This document shows positions 16,513 through 25,110 of a stretch of DNA of 64,000 bases, in pieces (position 1 is the stretch's first letter; every line of letters begins with the position of its first letter). Under the pieces are notes generated by a model. The model saw only the letters and a program-made list of their open reading frames with translations. It did not search any database and was not told where the DNA came from. The translations under genes were made by a program, and so were the position numbers. Origin of the DNA: Aquincola tertiaricarbonis (lineage in GTDB: Bacteria > Pseudomonadota > Gammaproteobacteria > Burkholderiales > Burkholderiaceae_C); assembly GCF_023573145.1 (NCBI RefSeq), contig NZ_CP097636.1:1488001-1552000 (forward strand), in the 5' to 3' direction.

Positions 16513-17400
16513 ATGAATCACCTGCGTTTCCTGCGCTACGTCGACGAGGTGGCACGCGCCGGCTCCATCCGCCAGGCGGCCGAGCGGCTGCATGTGGCGC
16601 CCTCGGCCGTCAACCGCCGCATCCTGGATCTGGAAGATGAACTGGGCACGCCCATCTTCGAGCGCCTGCCGCGCGGCATGCGGCTGACGGCGGCGGGCGA
16701 GCTCTTCGTGCGCTACATCCGTGGCCGCACCGCCGAGCTGGACGAGGTGCGCTCGCAGATCGAGGAATTGAAGGGCCTGCGCCGCGGCCGTGTGAGCCTG
16801 GTGGCCAGCCAGGCGCTGGCGCCGGCCTTCCTGCCGCAGGTGGTGGCCAGCTTCCGGCAGGCGCATCCGCTGGCCGTGCACCAGGTGCGCATCGGCGACC
16901 ACCTGCATGCGCTGGAAGCGCTGCGCGCCTTCGAGGCCGACCTCGCCCTGGTGTTCAACCTGGCGCCCGAAGCCGACATCGAGGTGCTGGCCGAGTACGA
17001 ACAACGGCTGCAGGCGGTGATGCACCGCGACCATCCGCTGGCGGCGCGGGCCAGCGTGCGTGTGCGTGACTGCGCCGACTACCCGCTGGTGCTGCCCAAC
17101 CGCGACATCGGCGGCCGCCAGCTGCTGGAGAAGTTCCTGGTGCGCAGCTCGGTCAAGCTACGCCCGGTGGTGGAGAGCAACTCCTTCGAGTTTTTGCGCG
17201 GCTGCCTGTACCACGGCCAGGCGGTGTCGTTCCAGATCGCCATCGGCACCGTGGAAGACGGCGGCGCGCTGGTGGCCCGCCCGCTGGAAGACCGCCACTT
17301 CCCGCATGGCCGCCTGGTGCTGGCCGGCCTGCGCGGCCGGCAGCTGCCCGTCATCGCGCATGCGTTTGCCGAACATCTGAAGGCGGCGCTCGGCCGGTGA
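16513..17400 (+). CDS. LysR-family transcriptional regulator
   Basis: Encodes 295 aa from the ATG at 16513; an upstream extension in frame is not family-like. The N-terminal winged helix-turn-helix is MNHLRFLRYVDEVARAGSIRQAAERLHVAPSAVNRRI, followed by FERLPRGMRLTAAGE and a linker helix. The effector domain spans about 90-290 (VSLVASQALAPAFLPQVVASF, LVFNLAPEADIEV). It is transcribed away from the heterocycle operon and is the probable activator, with autorepression expected. The effector is likely the imported heterocycle or an intermediate. Confidence 0.93.
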   Translation: MNHLRFLRYVDEVARAGSIRQAAERLHVAPSAVNRRILDLEDELGTPIFERLPRGMRLTAAGELFVRYIRGRTAELDEVRSQIEELKGLRRGRVSLVASQALAPAFLPQVVASFRQAHPLAVHQVRIGDHLHALEALRAFEADLALVFNLAPEADIEVLAEYEQRLQAVMHRDHPLAARASVRVRDCADYPLVLPNRDIGGRQLLEKFLVRSSVKLRPVVESNSFEFLRGCLYHGQAVSFQIAIGTVEDGGALVARPLEDRHFPHGRLVLAGLRGRQLPVIAHAFAEHLKAALGR

Positions 17401-17535
17401 TCCCGGCCCTGGTTACACCTGGGGCGCCGCGCGTGGGCCGAGGCCCTTGGTTCCAGGGGTGTGCTGCCACTTGCGGGCATGGCGGTGGGTTCGCACGATC
17501 AACGTCCCCTTGTCCACCTCGTTCGGAGCCCCGTG

Positions 17536-18060
17536 ATGATCAAGAAGTCTGTCCTTTGCGCGGCGATCCTGATCGCGCCGTTCATGGCCACGCCCGCGCT
17601 GGCATCCATCGACACCTACACCGCGTTCCTGTACGGCAGCAACGAGACGGGCGGTGGCGACACCGACGGCTTTGGCGTGGCGACGGTGCTGATCGACAAC
17701 GCGGCGCTCACCGTGTCGTGGTCCATCATGGCCAACAACATCGAGCTGCCGCTCACCGGCGCGCACATCCACGCTGCAGCGGCCGGCGTCAACGGCCCGG
17801 TCATCGTCGACTTTTCGGGCAGCCTCACCGGCTCACGCCTGTACGACGCCGACCTGGCGTCGATCACGCCGATGAACCCCACCAGCTTCTACGTCAACCT
17901 GCACAACGCCAGCTTCCCGGCCGGGGCCATCCGCGGGCAGCTGCAGTACGTGGGCACGGCCATGGCGCCGGTGCCCGAGCCCGAGACCTATGCGCTGATG
18001 CTGGGCGGCCTGGGTGCCATCGGCCTGCTGGTGCGCCGCCGCCAGGCCGCGCGCGGCTGA
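17536..18060 (+). CDS. CHRD-domain protein with PEP-CTERM sorting signal
   Basis: Encodes 174 aa. The start is the ATG at 17536 with GGAG 8 bases upstream. The signal peptide is MIKKSVLCAAILIAPFMATPALA. A CHRD domain follows (ATVLIDNAALTVSWSIMA, GAHIHAAAAGVNGPVIVDF, YVNLHNASFPAGAIRGQL). The tail is VPEPETYALMLGGLGAIGLLVRRRQ: the VPEP box, a hydrophobic helix and Arg cluster that direct exosortase processing in PEP-CTERM systems. It is therefore exported and probably attached to or released from the surface with exopolysaccharide. The exosortase itself is not in the window. The 135 bases before it contain no other gene. Confidence 0.9.
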   Translation: MIKKSVLCAAILIAPFMATPALASIDTYTAFLYGSNETGGGDTDGFGVATVLIDNAALTVSWSIMANNIELPLTGAHIHAAAAGVNGPVIVDFSGSLTGSRLYDADLASITPMNPTSFYVNLHNASFPAGAIRGQLQYVGTAMAPVPEPETYALMLGGLGAIGLLVRRRQAARG

Positions 18061-18212
18061 GGTCCGCCTGAACCCCGGCAGCGTTGCAATATGCGGCGCT
18101 GTCCGACGCACGGCGTTCACAAACTGCAGCACAGTCGCGGCATTCATCCGCCGGCCGAGGCAGGCGCGGCGGCCCCTGATGCCCGACCCTTGCGCCCAGG
18201 CGCCTTCGATCC

Positions 18213-18980
18213 ATGCCGGATGCACGCACGTGGATACCTTACTGCGGTGAGGCGCCGACCCCCGAGTTCTGGCTGAGCCGCTGGAACCTCGATCCCGTGC
18301 TGTGGGTCGGCCTGCTGCTGGCCGCGGCCGCGCTGTGGCTGCCCTGGCGCGGGCTGAAGGCGGCCACGCCGGGCCAGCGGCGGTCGCTGCGCTGGGCCTG
18401 GGGCGCGGCGGTGCTGCTCTACGTCTCGCCGCTGTGCGCGCTCAGCTCGGCGTTTTTCACCGTGCGGGTGGTGCACCACATGGCCCTGGTGCTGGTGGTG
18501 GCGCCCTTGATGGCGCATGGCCTGGCGCCCTGGCTGCGGCGGCTGCCGGTGCCACTGTGGCTGTGCACCGCGGTGGCGGCCGTGGCCTTCTGGACCTGGC
18601 ACGTGCCCGGGCCGTATGCCGCGGCGATGTCGTCGCATGCGGTGTATGCGCTGATGCAGCTCAGCCTGCTGGGCAGCGCGACGTGGTTCTGGCTGGCCGT
18701 CAACCGCAGCGACCCGATGCGCGCGCTGGCCGCCATCCTGGTGACCACGGTGCTGATGGGCCTGCTGGGCGCGCTGATCACCTTCGCGGCGCGGCCGCTG
18801 TACGAGCCGCACTTCGCCTCCAGCCTGAGCTGGGGCTTCTCGCCGCTGGAAGACCAGCAACTGGCCGGCATCGTGATGTGGGCACCGGGCAGCATCGCCT
18901 ACCTGCTGGCGGCGGTGTGGATCGGCTGGCGCTGGCTGCGGGCCGAGCGCCCGCGCGCTCTGACGGCTGACGCGGCATGA
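18213..18980 (+). CDS. ctaG: Cytochrome c oxidase assembly factor CtaG (caa3 type)
   Basis: Encodes 255 aa, a polytopic membrane protein with about seven helices. It matches the caa3-CtaG family: YCGEAPTPEFWLSRWNLDP at the N-terminus, SPLCALSSAFFTVRVVHHMALVLVVAPLMAHG, FWTWHVPGPYAAAM, and EDQQLAGIVMWAPGS near the end. The His pairs in these segments are conserved in the family, which supports copper delivery to subunit I. It is the first gene of the oxidase locus and overlaps the cytochrome b gene by ATGA. Confidence 0.9.
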   Translation: MPDARTWIPYCGEAPTPEFWLSRWNLDPVLWVGLLLAAAALWLPWRGLKAATPGQRRSLRWAWGAAVLLYVSPLCALSSAFFTVRVVHHMALVLVVAPLMAHGLAPWLRRLPVPLWLCTAVAAVAFWTWHVPGPYAAAMSSHAVYALMQLSLLGSATWFWLAVNRSDPMRALAAILVTTVLMGLLGALITFAARPLYEPHFASSLSWGFSPLEDQQLAGIVMWAPGSIAYLLAAVWIGWRWLRAERPRALTADAA

Positions 18981-19624
18981 ACCTGGTCTCGCTGATCGAG
19001 TGGGCCGAGGGCTACAACCGCCGCGGCCTGTACTCACCCATCGGCGTCGGCTTCCATTGGCTGATGGCGGCGTTGATGTTCTTCCAGCTGGGCTACGGCT
19101 GGTACCTGGCCTGGCTGCCCGCCGGTGGCGACAAGCTGCTGGGCTACCAGACGCATGCCGAGATCGGCCTGACCATCATGGCGCTGGGCTCGCTGCGGTT
19201 TTTCTGGCGCAGCCAGATCAGCGGGCCGAAGAATGTCGAGGAAGACTCGTTCCAGGGCCGGGCCAGCCGGCTGCTGCAGAACTGGTTCTACGTCAGCTTC
19301 TTCGCACTGCCGATCAGCGGCTGGGTGATGTGGTCCACGCTGCCGGGCGACTTGCCGCTGTCCATCGCGGGCATCGTGCCCTTTCCCAACCTGCCGTTCG
19401 ACCAGTTGTCGGAAGGCCTGCAGCACACGCTGATGCAGTGGGCCGCGAAGGCGCACCTGTGGATCGTGTGGATCACCACGCTGGCCATCCCCGGCCATGC
19501 GGGCGCTGCCGTGCTGCACTACCTGGTGATGAAGGACAAGGTGCTGCCGTCGATGCTCGACCTCAACGGGCCGGAGATGCCGGGCGTGCTGGGATCGTCG
19601 ACAGATGAAGGCTCAGCTGCCTGA
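18977..19624 (+). CDS. Cytochrome b561-type membrane protein
   Basis: Encodes 215 aa with four main membrane helices. His ligands sit in VGFHWLMAALMFFQLGYGWYL, QTHAEIGLTIM, AKAHLWIVWITTLAIPGHAGAAVLHYLV, the cytochrome b561 (bacterial CybB-like) pattern of GxFHW and paired His in helices 2 and 4. It probably moves electrons from the quinol pool toward the c-type cytochromes of the locus. Its last 62 bases overlap the 3' end of the c-type cytochrome gene on the other strand. Confidence 0.85.
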   Translation: MNLVSLIEWAEGYNRRGLYSPIGVGFHWLMAALMFFQLGYGWYLAWLPAGGDKLLGYQTHAEIGLTIMALGSLRFFWRSQISGPKNVEEDSFQGRASRLLQNWFYVSFFALPISGWVMWSTLPGDLPLSIAGIVPFPNLPFDQLSEGLQHTLMQWAAKAHLWIVWITTLAIPGHAGAAVLHYLVMKDKVLPSMLDLNGPEMPGVLGSSTDEGSAA

Positions 19625-20249
19625 CCTCGTCGGCCCCCAGTTGCTGCGCCACCTTCAACATCGCATGGTCGCCGTCGTTGCGCCGCTTCGAGGTCTGCCA
19701 GTCCTGCAGCTGCTGCGTCAGGTAGAAGGCGGGCTGCGCCTGCAGCGGCGGGCCGCCGGCCGCACCCACGCCGTCCACGCCGTGGCAGCTCTGGCAGGCG
19801 CGGGCATACAAGGCCGCGGCAGCCGGCTCCACCGGCGCCGTGGTGGCCGGCGGCAGGCCCACGGGTGGCAGCGCGGCATAAAAGGCCGAGACCTGCACCC
19901 GCTCGTCGCTGTCCAGGAAGCGGGCCACGTCGCGCATCACCGCATGCGGGCGCAGGCCGGCGGCGAAGTCTTCCATCTGCTTTTGCAGGTAGCCCGCGGG
20001 CAGGCCGGCCAGGCGCGGTGCATCGAAGCCGTTGCCTTCACCCCGCGCGCCATGGCAGGTGACGCAGGCATAACGCGCCCCGCCTTCGCCACCGCTCATC
20101 GCGATGAGTTCACCGCCGCGGCCGAAACGGTCGGCGCTGGGCGCCATGCGATCGGTGCAGCCCCATGCGGGCAAGACAAGTGCCAAGGCCCATACCAGGC
20201 GGGTATGCCGGGGGCGTTGGATGGGTGAGGGGGGAATGCTGTTGGACAT
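19563..20249 (-). CDS. Dihaem cytochrome c (c4-like) lipoprotein
   Basis: Encodes 228 aa from the ATG at 20249. The signal has a lipobox-like end (WALALVLPAWGC), so the mature protein is probably membrane-anchored in the periplasm. Two haem sites are CVTCH and CQSCH, each in a roughly 90-residue cytochrome c domain, with RGEGNGFDAPRLAGLPAGYLQKQM and GAAGGPPLQAQPAFYLTQQLQDW typical of cytochrome c4. It would pass electrons to the oxidase. It runs opposite to the rest of the locus: its 3' end overlaps cytochrome b and its start overlaps the possible start of the next cytochrome gene. Confidence 0.88.
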   Translation of the reverse strand: MSNSIPPSPIQRPRHTRLVWALALVLPAWGCTDRMAPSADRFGRGGELIAMSGGEGGARYACVTCHGARGEGNGFDAPRLAGLPAGYLQKQMEDFAAGLRPHAVMRDVARFLDSDERVQVSAFYAALPPVGLPPATTAPVEPAAAALYARACQSCHGVDGVGAAGGPPLQAQPAFYLTQQLQDWQTSKRRNDGDHAMLKVAQQLGADEVRQLSLHLSTIPARPASPAR

Positions 20250-20655
20250 CGGCTGCGGGTCATCTTCCCTGGCGAGCAAACGCCGGTCAAGCGTGGGGCT
20301 GATGCTGCTGGCCAGCAGCCTGCTGGCCGCCTGCGACGGCCCGCCCGACCGCACGCCTTCGCTGGGCGATGCCAGCGTGCAGCGTGGCCGCCAGCTCGTC
20401 ATCCAGCACGGGTGCACCGCTTGCCATGCCTTCCCCGACGTGCAGTGGCCCCGCGGCGGGCTGGGTCCTTCGCTCGAGCACTTCGGGCGTCAGGGGCTCA
20501 TCGCCGGCCAACTGCCCAACCAGCCCGGCGTGCTGATGGCCTTCGTGCGCGATGCGCCGTCCCTCGTGCCCGGCACCGCCATGCCCGCTTTCCCGATGTC
20601 CGACCAGGATGCCCGCGATGTCACAGCCTATCTCGTCCAGCTCGGCGCTCGCTGA
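20236..20655 (+). CDS. Monohaem c-type cytochrome, probable lipoprotein
   Basis: Encodes 139 aa if it starts at ATG 20236, which has GAGGGGGGA just upstream. In-frame GTG 20293 and ATG 20302 are alternatives that would avoid overlapping the divergent cytochrome gene and still leave a lipoprotein signal (LMLLASSLLAAC). One haem site, HGCTACH, with the Met ligand in VPGTAMPAFPMSDQDARDVTAYL. It is placed directly before oxidase subunit II and overlaps it by 38 bases, so it is likely the dedicated electron donor or an extra subunit. Confidence 0.85.
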   Translation: MLLDIGCGSSSLASKRRSSVGLMLLASSLLAACDGPPDRTPSLGDASVQRGRQLVIQHGCTACHAFPDVQWPRGGLGPSLEHFGRQGLIAGQLPNQPGVLMAFVRDAPSLVPGTAMPAFPMSDQDARDVTAYLVQLGAR

Positions 20656-21601
20656 AGCGCTGCGCGGCTGGCCCCCGCCCGTGCTCGACCCGCAGGGGCC
20701 GCTGTCCAACAGCGTCACCACGCTGGCCTGGGTGCTGCTGGCCATGGTCACGCTGATCTTCCTCTTCGTGTGTGCCGCCATGTGGGTGGCGCTGTACGGC
20801 AGCGACGGCCTGCGCGCCCGCCTGGGTGGCGAGCGGGTGGTCAAGTGGCTGGGGCTCATCATCCCGTCGGGCATCCTGGCGGTGCTGCTGGCCGGCGGCA
20901 CCCTGCTGGTGGCCAGCACCACGCGCACCACCGGCGACGAGCTGCGCATGCGCGTGTCCGGCAACATCTACTGGTGGCGGGTGTCCTACCTCGATGCGCA
21001 AGGCAAGGAATACATGGCCGACGCCAATGAGCTGCACATCCCCACCGGCCGGCCGGTGCTCATCGACATGGTGTCGGAGGACGTGATCCACAGCTTCTGG
21101 GTGCCCAAGCTGGGCGGCAAGATGGACATGATCCCCGGCCGCACCAACCAGCTGCGGCTGCAGGCCGACCAGCCCGGCAGCTACGGCGGCCAGTGCGCCG
21201 AGTTCTGCGGCGGTGCCCATTCGCTGATGGGCTTCGTGGTGGTGGCGCATGCACCGGCAGACTGGGAGCGCTGGCTGGCGGCCCGCCGCGCGCCGCGCCC
21301 GGCGGTCCCCGCTGGCGACACCGAGGTGCAGCGCGGAGCCAGGCTCTTCAACGAAGTGGGCTGCGCCGCCTGCCACCGGGTGGCGGGCACCGAGGCCCAA
21401 GGCCTGGCCGGCCCCGACCTCAGCTTCGTGGGCTCTCGCAGCTCCCTGGGTGCGGGCATCCTGCCCAACAACCGGGGCACGCTGGTGGGCTGGATCGGTG
21501 ACAGCCAGTCCATCAAGCCCAACAACCGCATGCCGGCCTACCGCTCGCTGCCCGCGGCCGAGCTGCATGCGCTGGCCGCCTACATGGAGTCGCTGCGGTG
21601 A
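20618..21601 (+). CDS. coxB: Cytochrome c oxidase subunit II with C-terminal haem c domain
   Basis: Encodes 327 aa from the ATG at 20618. Two membrane helices (about 35-60 and 80-105) are followed by a cupredoxin domain with a full CuA site: His in DVIHSFWVPKLGGKMDMIPG, then C-x3-C-x3-H-x2-M in CAEFCGGAHSLM. A cytochrome c domain follows with CAACH and a Met in NNRMPAYRSL. This is the caa3 arrangement, in which subunit II itself accepts electrons. It is translationally coupled to the fused I+III subunit (GTGA overlap). Confidence 0.94.
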   Translation: MSQPISSSSALAEALRGWPPPVLDPQGPLSNSVTTLAWVLLAMVTLIFLFVCAAMWVALYGSDGLRARLGGERVVKWLGLIIPSGILAVLLAGGTLLVASTTRTTGDELRMRVSGNIYWWRVSYLDAQGKEYMADANELHIPTGRPVLIDMVSEDVIHSFWVPKLGGKMDMIPGRTNQLRLQADQPGSYGGQCAEFCGGAHSLMGFVVVAHAPADWERWLAARRAPRPAVPAGDTEVQRGARLFNEVGCAACHRVAGTEAQGLAGPDLSFVGSRSSLGAGILPNNRGTLVGWIGDSQSIKPNNRMPAYRSLPAAELHALAAYMESLR

Positions 21602-24180
21602 CGCAGGCCGCACTCCCGGGCGCGGCGGCCGAGCCGTCGGAAACCGCCTTCGACCGCCGCCTGTACGAGCGCTTTCCCACCAGCGGCGAGCGGCCTGAAG
21701 GCGAGCTGGAGACGCTGGAAAAGGTGTGGGAGCCGCCCACCGGCATCCGCAAGCTCACCGACGTCAACAACAACTTCATCGGCTTCATCTTCATCGTCAC
21801 TGCCTTCGCCTTCTTCCTGGGCGCGGGCGTGCTGGCGCTGGTGATGCGGGTGCAGCTGACGGCGCCGCTGGCCGGCATCGTGCCGCAGGAAACCTACAAC
21901 CAGCTGTTCACGATGCACGGCTCGGTGATGATGTTCCTGTTCGCGGTGCCCGCCATCGAGGCCATCGCGGTGATGCTGCTGCCGCAGATGCTGGCTGCGC
22001 GCGACCTGCCGTTCCCGCGCCTGTCGGCCTATTCGTACTGGACCTATGCCATCGGCGGCACGGTGTTCTTCGGCTCGGTGTTCTTCAGCCTGGCGCCGTC
22101 GGACGGCTGGTTCATGTACCCGCCGCTCAGCTCGGGCGTGTACTCCAAGGGCATCAATGCCGACTTCTGGCTGCTGGGCATCGGCTTCATCGAGATCAGC
22201 GCCATCGCCGGCGCCATCGAGCTGGTGGTGGGCGTGCTGCGCACCCGCGCGCCCGGCATGTCGCTGGCCCGCATGCCGGTGTATGCCTGGGCGGTGCTGA
22301 TCTTCGGCGTGATGATCCTGCTGGCCTTCCCGTCGATGATCCTGGTGACGCTGCTGCTGGAGCTGGAACGCGCGTTCAACTGGCCGCTGTTCGATGCCAC
22401 CCGTGGCGGCGATCCGCTGCTGTACCAGCACCTGTTCTGGTTCTTCGGCCACCCCGACGTCTACATCATCTTCATCCCCGCATCGGCCATGGTGTCCACC
22501 ATGGTGGTCACCATCGCGCAGAAGCGGCTGGTGGGCCACGAGGTGGTGGTGCTGGCGATGATCGCCACCGGCTTCATCAGCTTCGGTGTGTGGGCGCACC
22601 ACATGTTCACCGTGGGCATGCCGGGGCTGGCGGCGGGCTACTTCTCGGCGGCGTCGATGGCGGTGGCCATCCCGGCCGGGGCGCAGGTGTTCGCGTGGAT
22701 CGCCACGCTGGCCTCGGGCAAGGTGCAGCGCCACGTGCCGGGGCTGTTCGTGGTGGGCGGCATCCTCATCTTCGTGATGGGGGGGCTCACCGGCGTGATG
22801 GTGGGCATGGTGGCCTTCGACGGCCAGGCGCACGACACCTACTTCGTGGTGGCGCACTTCCACTACGTGCTCATCGGCGGCATGTTGTTCCCGCTGTTCG
22901 CCGGCTTCTACTACTGGACGCCGATGATCAACGGCCGCCGGCTGTCCGAGCGCTGGGGCCGCTGGGTGTTCTGGCTCATGTTCATCGGCGTGCACGTGTG
23001 CTTCCTGCCGATGCACCTGGTGGGGCTGATGGGCATGCCGCGGCGGGTGCACACCTACCTGCCGGGCCGCCTGTGGGAGCTGCCCAACATCATCTCCACC
23101 GTCGGCGCCTTCATCATGGCGGCGGGTGCGCTGCTGTTCGTCATCGACGCGGTGCGCTGCTATGCCTGCCAGCCCAGGCCGGGTGAAGAAGAGGTGGGCA
23201 ACGTGTTCAACGGCGGCACGCTGGAGTGGCTGCCCGCGGGCAACTACTCGGTGCGTTCCATCCCCATCGTGCGCGACCTGGAGCCGCTGTGGGCCCACCC
23301 GCGGCTGGCGGCCGATGTGGAGGCGGGCCGCTACTTCCTGCCGGGCAGCGCCACCGGCCAGCGCGAGACGCTGGTCACCAGCCCGCTGCAGGCCGAGCCG
23401 CAGTACCTGCAGATCATGCCCGGCCCGTCGTGGTGGCCCTTCCTGGCGGCGGTGTTCACCGCGGGTTTTTTCCTGCTGCTCACCGTCAAGGCCCTGGTGC
23501 TCAGCGGCGTGTGCGCGGTGCTGGCCGTCGTCGGCCTGATGCGCTGGCTGTGGGACAACGACCGCCACCTGCCGCAGGCCGAGGTGGACGTGGGCGGCGG
23601 CGTGCGGCTGCCCACCTACGTGGCCGGGCCGCAGGCGCATGGCTGGTGGGCCGCGGTGCTGCTGGACGTGGTGCTGGGCACCATCTTCGTGATGGCGATG
23701 TTCGCGTACCTGTACCTGTTCAACGCCCACCCCGAGGCCTGGCGCGTGGCCGCGCCGCTGGATGCGTTGGTGCCCGGCCTGGCCCTGCTGGCCGCGGCTG
23801 GCGGCCTGGCCTATGCCGCGCGGCCGTTGATGGCCCGCTTCGAGCGTGGCGCCGGCCTCAGCGCGCTGGCGATGAGCCTGAGCGCGCTGTGCCTGGCGGG
23901 CGCGCTGGGCGTGGACCTGTGGCACTGGTGGCAGTCCGGCCTGCGGGGGGACGCCAGCGGCCAGGGCGCCACCGTCTACGCGATGATGGCCTGGCATGGT
24001 TGCATCGTCGTGTCGGTGCTGCTGTCGGCCCTGTTCTACCTGGCGCGCTGGGTGCGCGGGCTGGCGCCGGGGCCGGCCAACAAGACACTGGAGGCCTTGC
24101 GCGTGTACTTCCTCTACGCCGCGATGGAAGGCACCGCCGGCCTGCTGCTGCCGCGCCTGGTGCCATGGGGGGGTGCATGA
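21598..24180 (+). CDS. Cytochrome c oxidase subunits I and III, fused
   Basis: GTG start, 860 aa. Residues 1-about 540 are subunit I: low-spin haem His in TMHGSVMMFLFAVP, CuB His and cross-linked Tyr in FGHPDVYIIFIP, the HH pair in VWAHHMFTVGM, and the haem ligands in AHFHYVLIGG. Residues about 600-860 are subunit-III-like helices (WWPFLAAVFTAGFFLLLTVKAL; GWWAAVLLDVVLGTIFVMAMFAYLYLFN; AWHGCIVVSVLLSALFYLARW). The usual N-terminal DHKxIGxxY segment reads LTDVNNNFIGFIFIV, so it is a divergent A-type enzyme. It reduces oxygen to water and pumps protons. It is followed by a small subunit gene with ATGA overlap. Confidence 0.93.
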   Translation: MTQAALPGAAAEPSETAFDRRLYERFPTSGERPEGELETLEKVWEPPTGIRKLTDVNNNFIGFIFIVTAFAFFLGAGVLALVMRVQLTAPLAGIVPQETYNQLFTMHGSVMMFLFAVPAIEAIAVMLLPQMLAARDLPFPRLSAYSYWTYAIGGTVFFGSVFFSLAPSDGWFMYPPLSSGVYSKGINADFWLLGIGFIEISAIAGAIELVVGVLRTRAPGMSLARMPVYAWAVLIFGVMILLAFPSMILVTLLLELERAFNWPLFDATRGGDPLLYQHLFWFFGHPDVYIIFIPASAMVSTMVVTIAQKRLVGHEVVVLAMIATGFISFGVWAHHMFTVGMPGLAAGYFSAASMAVAIPAGAQVFAWIATLASGKVQRHVPGLFVVGGILIFVMGGLTGVMVGMVAFDGQAHDTYFVVAHFHYVLIGGMLFPLFAGFYYWTPMINGRRLSERWGRWVFWLMFIGVHVCFLPMHLVGLMGMPRRVHTYLPGRLWELPNIISTVGAFIMAAGALLFVIDAVRCYACQPRPGEEEVGNVFNGGTLEWLPAGNYSVRSIPIVRDLEPLWAHPRLAADVEAGRYFLPGSATGQRETLVTSPLQAEPQYLQIMPGPSWWPFLAAVFTAGFFLLLTVKALVLSGVCAVLAVVGLMRWLWDNDRHLPQAEVDVGGGVRLPTYVAGPQAHGWWAAVLLDVVLGTIFVMAMFAYLYLFNAHPEAWRVAAPLDALVPGLALLAAAGGLAYAARPLMARFERGAGLSALAMSLSALCLAGALGVDLWHWWQSGLRGDASGQGATVYAMMAWHGCIVVSVLLSALFYLARWVRGLAPGPANKTLEALRVYFLYAAMEGTAGLLLPRLVPWGGA

Positions 24181-24485
24181 GCCCCAACGCACTCGCGCCG
24201 GTGCGCGGCATGATCCTCACCGCCTTCAGCATCTGGTTCGTGCACTTCCTGCTGTGCTGGGCGGCGGTGGAGATCTGGCCTCATGGCCCGGTGGCCAACC
24301 GGATGGCCTGGGCCTTCACCGCGCTGGCGCTGGCCGCCATGGGCTGGCACTACCAGCGGGTGCAACGCCTGGCCGGCCAGGGCGGGGTGGTGGGCTTCAG
24401 CCACCGCTTCGCCCAGGGCGCGGTGGCCATCGCCACCGTAGCGGTGCTGTTCACCGCCTTGCCGGCGGTGGTGTTCGTGCCTTAG
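24177..24485 (+). CDS. Small membrane protein of the oxidase locus
   Basis: Encodes 102 aa with three predicted membrane helices (IWFVHFLLCWAAVEIW, AWAFTALALAAMGWHY, AVAIATVAVLFTALPAVVFV). Family not recognised by name. Its ATGA overlap with the fused subunit I/III gene and its position as last gene suggest a small accessory subunit or assembly factor of this oxidase. Confidence 0.75.
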   Translation: MSPNALAPVRGMILTAFSIWFVHFLLCWAAVEIWPHGPVANRMAWAFTALALAAMGWHYQRVQRLAGQGGVVGFSHRFAQGAVAIATVAVLFTALPAVVFVP

Positions 24486-24519
24486 TGAGTGGCTGGGCGA
24501 GTGCCCTCCTGCGGGCGGC

Positions 24520-25110
24520 TCACTTCGCGTCGAGGCCTTCGTGCCGCAGCGCCAGCTGCACCGCCGGCCGTGCTTCCAGCCGCTGGCGGTAGGTCTGCAG
24601 CGCGGCCGGCACGGTGGCGCCCTTGCCGTCGGCCCAGCGCAGCATCACGTACAGGTAGGCGTCGGCCACCGACATCTCGTTGCCGAAGAGGTAGTCGCCC
24701 TTGAGCTGACCGGCCAGGTACTGCAGCCGCTGGGCCACCTTGTCCAGCGCGGCGGTCTTCTCGGCGTCGCTGGTCGGGAAGAACAGGCGGCCGAACTGCT
24801 TGTGCACTTCGGTGGAGATGAAGGCCAGCATTTCCAGCAGCCGGGTGCGCCCCAGCTCGCCGCCGGGCAGCGGCTTGCCGCTGCGCTGGGCGATCCAGTC
24901 GAGCAGCGCAACGTTCTCGGTCAGCGTGCTGCCGTCGTCCAGCACCAGCGTGGGCACATAGCCCTTGGGGTTGATGCTGGTGAAGTCGGCGCCGTCCTCG
25001 GTGCGCTTGGCACGCAGGTCGACGGTGATGCGGTCGAAGTCGATGCCGGCTTCGTGCAATGCAATGTGGGCGGCCAGGCTGCAGGCGCCGGGGGCGAGGT
25101 AAAGCTTCAT
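24520..25110 (-). CDS. gst: Beta-class glutathione S-transferase
   Basis: Encodes 196 aa. The N-terminal thioredoxin-like domain starts MKLYLAPGACSLAAHIALHEAG, containing the Cys10 typical of the bacterial beta class, and has the cis-Pro in GYVPTL and a glutathione-binding LTENVALLDWI. The helical C-terminal domain ends with YLYVMLRWADGKGATVPAALQTYRQRLEARPAVQLALRHEG. It conjugates or reduces electrophiles and peroxides. It follows the MFS gene with an ATGA overlap, so both come from the SoxR-type promoter at 26611-26641. Confidence 0.94.
   Translation of the reverse strand: MKLYLAPGACSLAAHIALHEAGIDFDRITVDLRAKRTEDGADFTSINPKGYVPTLVLDDGSTLTENVALLDWIAQRSGKPLPGGELGRTRLLEMLAFISTEVHKQFGRLFFPTSDAEKTAALDKVAQRLQYLAGQLKGDYLFGNEMSVADAYLYVMLRWADGKGATVPAALQTYRQRLEARPAVQLALRHEGLDAK

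Noticed and set aside
21580-24192. 870-codon minus-strand frame opposite the fused oxidase subunit
   Set aside because: Mirror of the oxidase reading frame with low-complexity His/Arg/Glu sequence and no domain.
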